Origin: Bacteroidota bacterium
Lineage (GTDB): Bacteria > Bacteroidota > Bacteroidia > Bacteroidales > FEN-979
Direction of reading: 5' to 3'
NCBI GenBank assembly: GCA_026391735.1
Contig: JAPLDL010000020.1
Location: 1-64,000 of the forward strand
Length of the DNA: 64,000 nt
Of this stretch, positions 53,201 through 61,405 are shown piece after piece. The notes under the pieces were generated by a model. That model saw only the letters and a program-made list of their open reading frames with translations. It was not told where the DNA came from and did no database searches. The stretch's first letter is position 1, and each line of letters starts with the position of its first letter. A program made the position numbers and the translations under genes.

Positions 53201-54707
53201 TCAGGACTCTCTGAAATTTTTTGCAGCCCGTGCCAGGTATAACCTCCGGACAAATGTGATCAATGCGGAAGATGTAAGGATCATCAAGGTAGCTGATGCT
53301 GCAGTTTTTCCAGATTCAGGGAATGTCGTCATATTCAGGGATGCACAAATGCAGTCACTTAAACATGCTATAATCATTGCAAATACCAGGTCGAGATTTC
53401 ACCAGTTTTACCAAGCGGAGGTCTCAATCGCTTCCCGCAAACGATATACAGGAAGGGGAACTCTGGATTACACAGACCGGGACGGATTGCACGAAAGCAT
53501 AGATTTTAACAATATCAGGGTTGATTCCAGCGAAGAGACCATAGCTGAAGGTTTTATCCCCGATTCAGCGTACTTTAAACTCAGTCCGGAATTCATGTTC
53601 AGGGGTAATGTTACCGTGAATGCAGCCAGAAAAGATCTTAATTTCGACGGAGGTTTTAAAGCTGTTTCGGATTGTTTTCATAAAATAAAACCCGAATGGA
53701 TTAAATTCAGGGCGGATATCAACCCGTATAAAATTATGATACCCGTTTCATCCCAGCCTGCGAATATGCTGGGAGAGAAACTGGCCCTCACTCTGGCTTT
53801 TTCTACATCGGAAGCTTCCATTTACCCTGCATTTTTTATTCGCAGGAACAGTTTTAGTGATTCCGCGATGGCGATTGCTTCGGGGATGTTGACGTATTAT
53901 GTGCCTGCCACTGAGTTCAGAATAGCCGATACAGCCAAACTCAGGGATCTTTCCCTGCCTGGCGATTTTATATCATTTAACCAGACACTTTGCAGGATGA
54001 GAGGAGATGGCAGGTTGAAACTGGGGGTGAACGGTGGCCCCCTTAACCTTGAAGCTTACGGAACAATGGATCATTATCTTCTCAATGATTCCACACATGC
54101 ACACATTGCCCTATCAATGGATTTTCCATTTCCTGAAGATGCATTACAAAATCTGAGCACGGCGCTTAGCAGTATGAACCTGAGCGGTCTGACGATCGAC
54201 AGAACTCCGTATAATGAAGCTTTGCAGCTTATCCTGGACCCCAAAGAACTTGACCGGTTCAAAAATGAGCTTTCACTCACCGGCCGGCTGCGAAAATTCC
54301 CGGAAGCACTTGAAAAATCAATATTTTTCGGCGATATCAACCTTCACTGGGACACCACTTCCAGGTCATGGCTTTCGGCAGGTTCCATCGGGATCTCCAC
54401 GATCGGCAAAAATCAGATTTACCGTTATGTTAACGGAATGATGGAGTTCACAAAAAAACGAAACGGAGATGAATTTACATTCTATTTTCAACTTACTGGC
54501 CAGGACTGGTATTTTTTCAATTACCGCAACAATATCCTTCAGGCCATATCATCTGATATCGCTTTTAACGACAGGATAATCAATGCACGAAAATCAAAAG
54601 CCGATCAGAAGAAAGTGGATAAACAGTCCAAGGGTTTCACTTTTACTATTTCCACCGAAAGGAAAAAAAGAGATTTTCTCAGAAAATTTGAAAAAACGGA
54701 TGAATAA
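50202..54707 (+). CDS. Giant exported protein of unknown function (1501 residues)
   Basis: A signal peptide (residues 1-25, ending VQSQ) is followed by about 1,470 residues that I cannot assign. The first 160 are helical. The rest is mainly beta strands with recurring phrases of the type SMxIYGTRGVFFPLSLRW and GxVxW, reminiscent of the OstA/Lpt beta-taco folds but without a sure match. Residues about 454-526 look like a winged helix. A last beta-rich part (about 1180-1500) is followed by a charged tail ending KRKKRDF-like. Length, signal and position in the tpiA-prmA-plsY row suggest an envelope protein conserved in the phylum. No T9SS sorting domain is present. Confidence 0.8.
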   Translation: MLKKRISFFILVLLLMILPGLKVQSQNQRTTKFSGDSTKFIGELNGLLFGLSDNDQKLVQPIMTGFVQKWNQEAFNPATKKFIYFLCNEMLKKKIRAFPDFFNYIKALNVFMDSHQTESVFIPWSAILRQLILDKSSRNFISFLDITTTLFGEGVMYKSQSTQWKMFPSNFTLRMDSVPVIEFSKADLICHVNKDSMLIYGTRGVFFPLSLRWAGHEGRVDWQRAGLEPDRVFAELDQYQIMMRYSKITADSVHLFNKKYFSSPICGRLIDKVLVDVDEEKASYPRFYSYDKDISIQNLFHNMDYIGGFSMEGSRVLGSGSHKRDARIILRKGGEDFILIKSPSFVIRPKKVNAASASISIYHESDSIFHPGLEMKYFDSLKELTFTKDVRLNSITPWFDSWHKIEIYCEQVQWKLDSLKLNFKMMPGPNKQSNAIFESSNYYSRNRYDRLQGMDDINILSVIKSYTDKKKTRDITLEELTIHMQKPTEQIEAQLLKLADRGFLVYDYEDKVARVKDKLYNYVKARDGKADYDEIFFNSSVTNASNAILDLRNFDLKIQGVKSVFISDSQHVAIYPHGDSLRLKKDMDMAFNGLVRAGFFDFKGKGFSFEYSRFRLNLPNIDTMEFYVQSKTWDPKTGKFPIVKVKTSLRDLEGNIDIDQPDNKAGLKALKEYPIFYNKKIAKVFWDKKYIQKGVYAKDKFFFDVNPFTIQSLDVVHTDSLNFGGALTSAGIFPQIVQPLKVRPDYSLGFEKDTGPSGLPVYGGKGTFISKVDLSEHGLRGVGTLLYLNSTAHSDSILFLPDSLKAFTKKFSMTEQLAAVEYPAVAADSVRQFWMPYRDSMIVRTVKKEIHMYNDQSTFGGMLALTPNLLSGNGTVKIKDAEMDSKGFRFKRRTFDALIANFRIKSYDLNDLTISTKNYQTHFDFDKRRGEFRSNVGISKVEFPLNKYVCSMDRFDWMIDNEEISLANEQSRKAISDSLSLSQLIDVGYTGSEFISVHPLQDSLKFFAARARYNLRTNVINAEDVRIIKVADAAVFPDSGNVVIFRDAQMQSLKHAIIIANTRSRFHQFYQAEVSIASRKRYTGRGTLDYTDRDGLHESIDFNNIRVDSSEETIAEGFIPDSAYFKLSPEFMFRGNVTVNAARKDLNFDGGFKAVSDCFHKIKPEWIKFRADINPYKIMIPVSSQPANMLGEKLALTLAFSTSEASIYPAFFIRRNSFSDSAMAIASGMLTYYVPATEFRIADTAKLRDLSLPGDFISFNQTLCRMRGDGRLKLGVNGGPLNLEAYGTMDHYLLNDSTHAHIALSMDFPFPEDALQNLSTALSSMNLSGLTIDRTPYNEALQLILDPKELDRFKNELSLTGRLRKFPEALEKSIFFGDINLHWDTTSRSWLSAGSIGISTIGKNQIYRYVNGMMEFTKKRNGDEFTFYFQLTGQDWYFFNYRNNILQAISSDIAFNDRIINARKSKADQKKVDKQSKGFTFTISTERKKRDFLRKFEKTDE

Positions 54708-54708
54708 T

Positions 54709-54716
54709 TAACTTTG
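54709..54716 (+). promoter_or_regulatory. -7 element TAACTTTG of plsY
   Basis: The element starts just after the stop codon of the giant gene and ends 5 bases before the plsY ATG, so plsY has its own near-leaderless transcript. Confidence 0.55.
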
Positions 54717-54721
54717 CCGAT

Positions 54722-55354
54722 ATGATTCTGATACTGATACAGATTATTCTTGCATACCTTATAGGTTCCATCCCTTCGGCGGTATGGATTGGCAAGGCTG
54801 TTTACGGCATCGATGTCAGGCAGCACGGAAGCGGGAATGCCGGGGCAACGAATGTGATCCGTGTGCTTGGTTATAAGGCCGGGATTCCGGTAATGCTGTT
54901 CGATGTATTCAAAGGCTGGCTGGCTGTATTTATAACCAGCCTTTTCCCTGACCAGGGCATGACACCCGATCAGATTGTTTACGTTGAGATAGGGGCAGCA
55001 GTTGCTGCCGCTCTCGGTCATGTTTTTCCTGTATTTGCCGGTTTCAGGGGGGGGAAAGGTGTTGGAACGATGGCCGGGGTCGGTATTGCACTTTACTGGC
55101 AGGCCTTGCTCATTGTGCTGGGAATATTCATTATCGTCCTGGTGATTTCAAGATATGTCTCGCTTTCGTCCTGTATTGCTGCAACGGCTTTCCCTTTCAT
55201 TGTTGTATTTATAACCGGGACCCGACATCCCGGCCTGGTAATCCTTTCGGTGTTTGTTGCTGTATTTGTGCTGTTTACACACCGGTCAAATATCCTCCGC
55301 CTTGCAAAAGGCCAGGAGAATAAATTCAATTTCAAAGGTGGTGGTAAAAAGTGA
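54722..55354 (+). CDS. plsY: Acyl-phosphate:glycerol-3-phosphate acyltransferase
   Basis: This 210-residue inner-membrane enzyme makes lysophosphatidic acid in phospholipid synthesis. About five membrane helices and the three conserved loops are visible: IGSIPSAVWIGK, HGSGNAGATNVIRVLG (glycerol-phosphate and acyl site) and GFRGGKGVGTMAG. Length is typical. Confidence 0.95.
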   Translation: MILILIQIILAYLIGSIPSAVWIGKAVYGIDVRQHGSGNAGATNVIRVLGYKAGIPVMLFDVFKGWLAVFITSLFPDQGMTPDQIVYVEIGAAVAAALGHVFPVFAGFRGGKGVGTMAGVGIALYWQALLIVLGIFIIVLVISRYVSLSSCIAATAFPFIVVFITGTRHPGLVILSVFVAVFVLFTHRSNILRLAKGQENKFNFKGGGKK

Positions 55355-55433
55355 AAATTTGAATCTGCCTGGCTTGTCATAAAAAATTAAAAACTGTATA
55401 TTTACAGCCGTATTTAAATAAATATATCGTAGT

Positions 55434-56558
55434 ATGAAATTCATCATTTCCAGTTCTTTGCTGTTAAAAAATCTGCAGGCAGTCATTGGCGTGATCAACA
55501 GCACAAACACTTTGCCCATCCTTGATGATTTTTTGTTTGACCTCAGGGAAGATGTGCTTACGGTCACTACATCTGACCTTGAGACGACGATGAGCGTTAC
55601 AGTGAAACCTGATAAATCTGAAGCAGACGGCTCCGTTGCAATACCTGCCAAGATACTGGTCGACACGTTAAAGACCCTTCCAGATATTCCGGTTTCCTTC
55701 TCAATTGACCTTGGAACCCTGCTTGTAGAGATCTCTGCAGGTGAAGGCAAATATAAACTCAGTGGCCACCGCAGTGACGAATATCCACGGACCCCGCCAC
55801 TGGAAAATCCGACCGCTATCGCAATCCCTTCAGGCGTGCTGTCCAAAGCTATTACCAAAACAATTTTTGCAACCGGGAATGACGAACTCAGGCTGGTGCT
55901 TTCAGGCGTCTTCTGTCAGCTTTCGCCCGAGGATATCACTTTTGTAGCTACAGATGCACATAAGCTTGTTCGGTATACCCGTTTTGATACAAAAGCTGAA
56001 GCGTCTGCAGCATTCATTCTCCCAAAGAAACCGCTGAACCTGCTGAAAAATATTCTTGCCGCCCAGGATACCGAAGTGACCCTGGAATATAACCGCACCA
56101 ATGCATTCTTCTCATTTTTGAACGTCAACCTGATCTGCAGGCTCATCGACGGCAAATATCCGAATTATGATGCGGTAATCCCCAAGGATAATCCTAATCA
56201 TATGGTTATAGACCGATTATCTCTTCTTAACTCCATCAAACGGGTATCTATTTTTGCAAACCAGTCTACACATCAGGTCAGGTTTAAAATTACTGGCAAA
56301 GAACTCCTGCTTACTGCAGAGGATGTGGATTTCTCAAACGAAGGCAAGGAAAGGCTTACTTGCGCATACGACGGCGAAGACCTGGAGATTGGCTTCAATT
56401 CGAAGTTCCTTATGGAAATGCTTGGCAACGTCGATGCTGATGAAGTGAAGATGGAAATGTCGGGCCCGAACCGTGCCGGTCTCCTTCTCCCGGCCAACCT
56501 GGAAAACAAGGATGAAGATATCCTGATGCTTGTAATGCCGGTGATGCTTAATAAGTAA
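55434..56558 (+). CDS. dnaN: DNA polymerase III beta subunit (sliding clamp)
   Basis: This 374-residue clamp protein has three repeats, with landmarks KFIISSSLLLKNLQAVIGVI, the Asp-rich DDFLFDLREDVLTVTTSDLETTM, TFVATDAHKLVRY and the C-terminal RAGLLLPANLE and LMLVMPVML. It is not next to dnaA here. A bidirectional terminator follows. Just upstream lies TATATTTA, one mismatch from the -7 consensus. Confidence 0.96.
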   Translation: MKFIISSSLLLKNLQAVIGVINSTNTLPILDDFLFDLREDVLTVTTSDLETTMSVTVKPDKSEADGSVAIPAKILVDTLKTLPDIPVSFSIDLGTLLVEISAGEGKYKLSGHRSDEYPRTPPLENPTAIAIPSGVLSKAITKTIFATGNDELRLVLSGVFCQLSPEDITFVATDAHKLVRYTRFDTKAEASAAFILPKKPLNLLKNILAAQDTEVTLEYNRTNAFFSFLNVNLICRLIDGKYPNYDAVIPKDNPNHMVIDRLSLLNSIKRVSIFANQSTHQVRFKITGKELLLTAEDVDFSNEGKERLTCAYDGEDLEIGFNSKFLMEMLGNVDADEVKMEMSGPNRAGLLLPANLENKDEDILMLVMPVMLNK

Positions 56559-56578
56559 TGTTAAAAATGGTGTCAAAC

Positions 56579-56613
56579 AAAAAAGCCGACCTGTTTGAGG
56601 ACGGCTTTTTTTA
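56579..56613. terminator. Bidirectional terminator between dnaN and the cold-shock gene
   Basis: The stem AAGCCG/CGGCTT, with inner CCT/AGG pairs and a GTTTG loop, has an A-run on the left and a T-run on the right, so it can end both convergent transcripts. Confidence 0.8.
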
Positions 56614-56634
56614 TGCATTCAAAGTAAGTGAGGA

Positions 56635-56826
56635 TTATCCCCTTTTTACATTGATTGCTTTTTTACCTCTTTTATCTTCTGTAACATCAAAAGAAACTAC
56701 ATCATCCTGCTTGATTTTATCAATCAAACCACTGACATGTACGAAAATTTCCTGCTGGTTAGAGTCATCAACGATGAACCCAAAACCTTTTCTTTCATTG
56801 AAGAATTTAACTTTACCTGTAGACAT
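56635..56826 (-). CDS. Cold-shock-domain protein
   Basis: This 63-residue RNA-binding protein has RNP1 (KGFGFI) and RNP2 (IFVHVSG). It starts at ATG 56826 (MSTGKVKFFNERKGFGF), and the longer frame is leader. Small cold-shock proteins melt RNA structure and are usually made at high level. It has its own TAACTTTG promoter element and a shared terminator with dnaN. Confidence 0.95.
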   Translation of the reverse strand: MSTGKVKFFNERKGFGFIVDDSNQQEIFVHVSGLIDKIKQDDVVSFDVTEDKRGKKAINVKRG

Positions 56827-56853
56827 AATAACAAATTTTAAGTAATTAATTGA

Positions 56854-56861
56854 CAAAGTTA
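56854..56861 (-). promoter_or_regulatory. -7 element TAACTTTG of the cold-shock gene
   Basis: This TAnnTTTG match lies 27 bases before ATG 56826. The leader of about 24 bases is A+T-rich. Confidence 0.55.
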
Positions 56862-56896
56862 CACAATTATTTATTTATTTTACAAAAAACATTTTT

Positions 56897-58351
56897 ATGA
56901 AAGAGATAAGTCCGAACCTTGAAAATTTGAACGAAGTATTCCCTGATAATTTCACTCAGGAGCAAATTGCTAAAGGCAAAACCTTGTTTTTAAAGAAACT
57001 TTCTGAAGCAGCCCATGCGTTCTATTCGGGCAAAATACAGACCGTCCCCAAAGCTCCGGTTCCGGGCTTTAACTGGTTTAATGTGTGGTATACCCCAGGG
57101 GTTTCCAAAGTGTCGACAAATATTAGGGACCGAAACGACAGTTCTTTTGAGCTGACGAACCGGGGCAACCTTGTTGCTGTTGTAAGTGATTCGACCAGGG
57201 TTCTCGGCGACGGGGATTGCACCCCTTCGGGCGGGCTTGGTGTTATGGAAGGAAAGGCTTTTCTGATGAAATACCTGGGAGGGGTCGATGGTGTCGCGTT
57301 ATGTGTCGACAGCAAGGATGAAAACGGTAAAAATGATCCTGAAAGGATCATTCAGTTTGTTAAAATGGTGCAACATAGTTTTGGAGCCATCAACCTTGAA
57401 GACATTTCCCAGCCTAATTGTTTCAGAGTGCTGGATGTGCTCAGGGAAGAATGTGATATCCCGGTATGGCATGATGATGCCCAGGGTACTGCATGCGTTA
57501 CGCTGGCAGGGGTTATCAATTCATTGAAACTTGCAGGAAAGAAGATAGGGGAGGTCCGCATCGTATTACATGGCGCAGGTGCTTCTAATACTACTATCGC
57601 ACGTCTTCTGATAACCGATGGGGCCGATCCCGCAAAGATCGTCATGTTTGACACCAGAGGCTCTCTTCATTCAGACAGAAAGGATATTGAGGCCGATAAA
57701 CGTTTTTACCGCAAATGGGAGCTCTGCCTGTCAACAAACCCTGGCAAGATCCCGACAATGGAAGAAGCCATGAAAGATGCCGATGTGCTGATCTCTCTGT
57801 CAACCCCAGGCCCTGATGTGATCAAGAGACCATGGATCAAAAGTATGGCAGCGAAATCTATTGTTTTCTGTTGTGCCAACCCGGTTCCGGAGATCTACCC
57901 TTATGCTGCGAAGGAAGAAGGTGCATATATTGTTGCTACCGGTCGCGGAGACTTCCCAAACCAGGTCAATAACTCTATTGGATTCCCGGGTATCCTGAAA
58001 GGAGCCCTGATGGTAAGAGCACGAAAGATAACTGACAACATGGCTATAAGGGCTGCTCACTCACTTGCCGATTATGCCGAGAAGAGAGGAATATCGCCTG
58101 AAGATATCGTACCGACCATGGAAGAGGCAGGAGTATTTCCGCACGAAGCAGCCGATGTCGCAATGCAAGCCATTGCCGACGGGGTTGCACGAGTTACGAT
58201 GACACGCGAAGAGGCATTTGAAAAAGCCAGCAAGGATATTGATTATTCCAGGTCTTTGACACGTTCTTTAACTGATAACGGGTTTATTGAAAAGCCACCT
58301 CTCGGTATGATCAAGGACGCATTAAGCTGGGCGGTGGAACAAGTGAAATAA
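56897..58351 (+). CDS. Malic enzyme
   Basis: This 484-residue enzyme decarboxylates malate to pyruvate with NAD(P). It has the malic N-domain (NWFNVWYTPGVSKVST, GDGDCTPSGGLGVMEGKAFLMKYLGGVDGVALCVDSKDE with metal/substrate Asp, WHDDAQGTACVTLAG) and the NAD-binding domain (VLHGAGASNTTIARLL, CANPVPEIYP, ATGRGDFPNQVNN). It lacks the C-terminal phosphotransacetylase-like domain of MaeB. The GDGD...GGLGVMEGK form is one of the prokaryotic variants, so the coenzyme cannot be told by eye. Confidence 0.92.
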   Translation: MKEISPNLENLNEVFPDNFTQEQIAKGKTLFLKKLSEAAHAFYSGKIQTVPKAPVPGFNWFNVWYTPGVSKVSTNIRDRNDSSFELTNRGNLVAVVSDSTRVLGDGDCTPSGGLGVMEGKAFLMKYLGGVDGVALCVDSKDENGKNDPERIIQFVKMVQHSFGAINLEDISQPNCFRVLDVLREECDIPVWHDDAQGTACVTLAGVINSLKLAGKKIGEVRIVLHGAGASNTTIARLLITDGADPAKIVMFDTRGSLHSDRKDIEADKRFYRKWELCLSTNPGKIPTMEEAMKDADVLISLSTPGPDVIKRPWIKSMAAKSIVFCCANPVPEIYPYAAKEEGAYIVATGRGDFPNQVNNSIGFPGILKGALMVRARKITDNMAIRAAHSLADYAEKRGISPEDIVPTMEEAGVFPHEAADVAMQAIADGVARVTMTREEAFEKASKDIDYSRSLTRSLTDNGFIEKPPLGMIKDALSWAVEQVK

Positions 58352-58377
58352 GGCCCCATGCCGGATTGAAAATTTTA

Positions 58378-58404
58378 TCCGACATCCGACATCTGACGTC
58401 TCTC
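58378..58404. repeat. Three to four heptanucleotide units (TCCGACA) between convergent genes
   Basis: TCCGACA, TCCGACA and TCTGACG plus a partial unit end exactly at the stop codon of the alpha-galactosidase gene. Confidence 0.6.
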
Positions 58405-60669
58405 TTACTTCCTGAGCACCAGCAGTCGTGTACCATGCGGGAGAACATTCATCTCAAAATGGGTCATGACCATGCCAAGGTCCTTCTGAGTCCATACGTC
58501 ACGCATCATCCATTTCCCTTTAAACCCCAAATCGTCGAGTTTTACATTGACGGGTAAGGGGGTGTCTTTAAGATTGAACAACCCGATGGCCTTTGACCCA
58601 TCGGCTAGATCTCTTATCCATATCTGGCAATCCTGGTCCTTCCATGCCTGTCTTGCCTGTTTGCCAACCGGATCCTGATCTATTGCAATCACCTCGTCGT
58701 TGGTGAGCAGGTTTAAAGTGAACTCATCAAGCTGGGTGAGGTCGCAGCCGATCAGCAAGGGAGCAGCCAGCAAAGACCACAAGCTGATATGTGTATACTG
58801 TTCATTGGGAGTGAGCCTTGTATAATGCAGCCTGGGCCCCCAGCCAACCCAACCCACAACTAACATGTCCGGATCATTCCAACGTCCCGGAGCTGAATAA
58901 GGCGAGCATTTATCCTGTGTAAATCCTATACCGGAAAGACTTTCCCAGCTGTCTTCAATATCACCGGTAGTCCTCCAGGAATTCCCATCCACTTCATTCC
59001 CCCATTTCCATACATCCCCCATGCCGTACTGGCAAAGACTGTAGTGGATATCCCGTTTCACCTTGCGGAGATACCTGCGCATTTCCTTATAAGGGAATTT
59101 TAATTCACGGTCGGTCGGATTCGGGGCAATCCCTCCATAAGAACACCAGTCATATTTTAAATAATCAATTCCCCAATCGGCATAATGCTGTGCATCTTTT
59201 TCCTCAAAGCTGTAACTGCCTTCATATCCACCGCAGGTTTTTGGCCCTGGCGAGGAATAAATGCCGACTTTAAGCCCCAGGGAATGTATATAATCACACA
59301 TCTCTTTCATGTTGGGGAACTTTGAATTGGGAAGGATATTTCCGTTCCTGTCATGAGTATCTTCCCATCCGTCATCAATATTGATATAAGTCCATCCATG
59401 GTTGATCAGGCCGCTGGCTGCAAATGCATCCCCGGCTTGCCTCACTTTTTTATCGCTCACACTCAACCCCCATACATTCCAGCTGTTCCAGCCAAGGGGA
59501 GGAGTCAGGGATATAATATCCCCGCACTTTATGATGAGATCCCTTTCGGCTGTTCCTAAAGCGTTTGCCACTTTAATCTTCACAGTATAGTCACCTTTCT
59601 TCGACATCATTCCCGTGATCAGCCCGTCAACTGCACGTATCCTCAGTCCATTGGGAAGACCTTCGGCGCCGTATGTAAGCGGAGGCTCTCCTGTTGCCGC
59701 AATCTTAAAGAGGAAAGGAGACCAGGGTCTTACTCCGAACACGGAAGCTCCGTTTATTCTTGGGGCTTTGCCGGGTTTTGGAGTTAGAATATACGGCATT
59801 TCTATCTGATCCCTCACTTCCTTGCCTGATGCACTCTCCCTGTATGTAAAGTAAATCGTTGCAGGTACCGAAAGGTCCTTGATAACGTTAACCGTAAATA
59901 CTGTCCGTATTCCCGGAGGCATGTTAAGCACCGTCTCCTGTTTGAACAACTGACTGCCGTTATCGCAACGGTTGGCGTGGATTAACAGCTTACCATGGAA
60001 TTCTTCCTTCGCTGAGATGTTGTATACTGCAAATTGCTTGCTTATCAAGGTGTCTCCAGTAAATTTAAATCCGCTCTCAGTAAAGTCGAATTTTATATGA
60101 TCAGACAGGTCTACCATACTGATCTCGAAAGGTTTGGAGAACATCCCTCCTGCGCCTCCCTGGTCATAAGCTCTGACAGCTATTACATTCTCCTGGTCCC
60201 AGTGAACTCTGGAGTCACCGACCCCCAAAACATATCTCCTTTCCGTATCCCACTGGCTGGCACCCTTGAAGAAGTCTGGCCTGGGGTCGGTTTTTACAGG
60301 AAGCGTTTTCCCGTTTTCGCCAATCAGTTCCCCGTTCAGGAAAACCTGGTCGTAATCGTCTATCTTGCCCAGTTTGAATTGAATACTGTCTTTAATAAAA
60401 GCATTGTCGATAAGACTGTGAGGAATAATAACCCTGATCCTGTACCAGGCAAACCCGTCAAGGTTTTTATACCCCTGCTTTTCCCATATTTCAGTTGGAT
60501 TTATTAACTCCCATCTGGAATCGTCAAATGCGGCTGTGGACCATGACGGGTCGTCACCGCTATGGAATTTCCATGGAGTACTGAGGTCAATTTTGTTTTC
60601 GGATGTAGGCCTCTGGCAGGCAAAAATCAGCAATAAGACTCCAAACAAGGCAACATTCAGCTTCTTCAT
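58405..60669 (-). CDS. GH27 alpha-galactosidase, lipoprotein
   Basis: This 754-residue enzyme cuts terminal alpha-galactose from plant or host glycans. It has a lipobox (LIFAC, Cys18), a galactose-binding-like jelly-roll domain (about 25-180; WKFHSGDDPSW ... VFLNGELIGENG), an Ig-like linker (about 200-385), and a GH27 catalytic barrel beginning LTPPLGWNSWNVWG (about 395). The nucleophile Asp is in YLKYDWCSYG (about 507), and the acid/base Asp is in GDIEDSWES (about 571). The C-terminal beta domain is complete. No SusC/SusD genes are nearby, so it is a lone enzyme. The lipobox suggests the outer membrane. Confidence 0.93.
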   Translation of the reverse strand: MKKLNVALFGVLLLIFACQRPTSENKIDLSTPWKFHSGDDPSWSTAAFDDSRWELINPTEIWEKQGYKNLDGFAWYRIRVIIPHSLIDNAFIKDSIQFKLGKIDDYDQVFLNGELIGENGKTLPVKTDPRPDFFKGASQWDTERRYVLGVGDSRVHWDQENVIAVRAYDQGGAGGMFSKPFEISMVDLSDHIKFDFTESGFKFTGDTLISKQFAVYNISAKEEFHGKLLIHANRCDNGSQLFKQETVLNMPPGIRTVFTVNVIKDLSVPATIYFTYRESASGKEVRDQIEMPYILTPKPGKAPRINGASVFGVRPWSPFLFKIAATGEPPLTYGAEGLPNGLRIRAVDGLITGMMSKKGDYTVKIKVANALGTAERDLIIKCGDIISLTPPLGWNSWNVWGLSVSDKKVRQAGDAFAASGLINHGWTYINIDDGWEDTHDRNGNILPNSKFPNMKEMCDYIHSLGLKVGIYSSPGPKTCGGYEGSYSFEEKDAQHYADWGIDYLKYDWCSYGGIAPNPTDRELKFPYKEMRRYLRKVKRDIHYSLCQYGMGDVWKWGNEVDGNSWRTTGDIEDSWESLSGIGFTQDKCSPYSAPGRWNDPDMLVVGWVGWGPRLHYTRLTPNEQYTHISLWSLLAAPLLIGCDLTQLDEFTLNLLTNDEVIAIDQDPVGKQARQAWKDQDCQIWIRDLADGSKAIGLFNLKDTPLPVNVKLDDLGFKGKWMMRDVWTQKDLGMVMTHFEMNVLPHGTRLLVLRK

Positions 60670-60757
60670 GTCGGTGAATTTTGATTGGGTAAAACCATAC
60701 TATTTCTCAAAAATAGGAATTTTTACAATCTTCTGGTATAACGATTCAAGTATTTAT

Positions 60758-60765
60758 TAATTTTG
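60758..60765 (+). promoter_or_regulatory. -7 element TAATTTTG of the Cys-rich/TonB unit
   Basis: This TAnnTTTG match lies 29 bases before ATG 60795, with a T-rich -33 region. Confidence 0.5.
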
Positions 60766-60794
60766 CAATTGAATACTGAATTAATGAATTCTTT

Positions 60795-61277
60795 ATGCGG
60801 ATGAGGACGATATTCAAAAATGCGATTTCCATAATGCTCCTTCTGCCATTGATGGCCGGGGTGCTCGGGATTTCAGCCAGGGAACATCGTTGCAGTTCCA
60901 GCAATAAAACCAGAGTCGCGCTTTTTCCTGAACTGACGGGCATGGTTGAATCCTGTTGCTGTTCCGTAGAACCTGCTTTTCCCGCCATAACAGGAAATGA
61001 TGCCAGTGAAAATCTTGATTCACCTGATTGCTGTAAAACCATAAGACTTTATATTAAAGCGGATTTTCAGTCTACAAGAGCGCAAGCTGATTTACCTCGG
61101 GTTATCAGCCAGCCGGTTCAAAACCTGGTCTTCCCGGATGAAATGTTTGCTCATCCAGACATTGATTGTAAAATTATTTCTTCTTATACTGATACCGGAC
61201 CGCCTTTGACAGGCCGTGAGCGCATTATTTCTTTCCAGCAAGCTAAAATTCCCTGTCCTTCATTCTGCATAAGCTGA
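60795..61277 (+). CDS. Cys-rich exported protein (HYC_CC_PP-like)
   Basis: This 160-residue protein has a signal peptide (residues 1-27) and then HRC at the mature N-terminus, a CCC cluster (about residue 55) and CC (about residue 77). The pattern H-x-C ... CC ... CC is that of the Bacteroidetes HYC_CC_PP family, found beside TonB receptors in metal-handling loci. A later segment holds DIDCK and a C-terminal CPSFCIS. The Cys pairs suggest binding of copper or a similar metal (inference). The TonB receptor follows after 128 bases. The ATG at 60801 is an alternative start. Confidence 0.65.
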   Translation: MRMRTIFKNAISIMLLLPLMAGVLGISAREHRCSSSNKTRVALFPELTGMVESCCCSVEPAFPAITGNDASENLDSPDCCKTIRLYIKADFQSTRAQADLPRVISQPVQNLVFPDEMFAHPDIDCKIISSYTDTGPPLTGRERIISFQQAKIPCPSFCIS

Positions 61278-61405
61278 GACCGGCAGGTATTCCAATCGTA
61301 TTTCTTTTGTTTTCTGAATTGCCTGAGGGTCTTTGATTCAGGGGGATGTTTAAAAACACCATTCCCCTTATCCGCAGTCATAATCTTATTCTCTAATTTT
61401 TAAAG

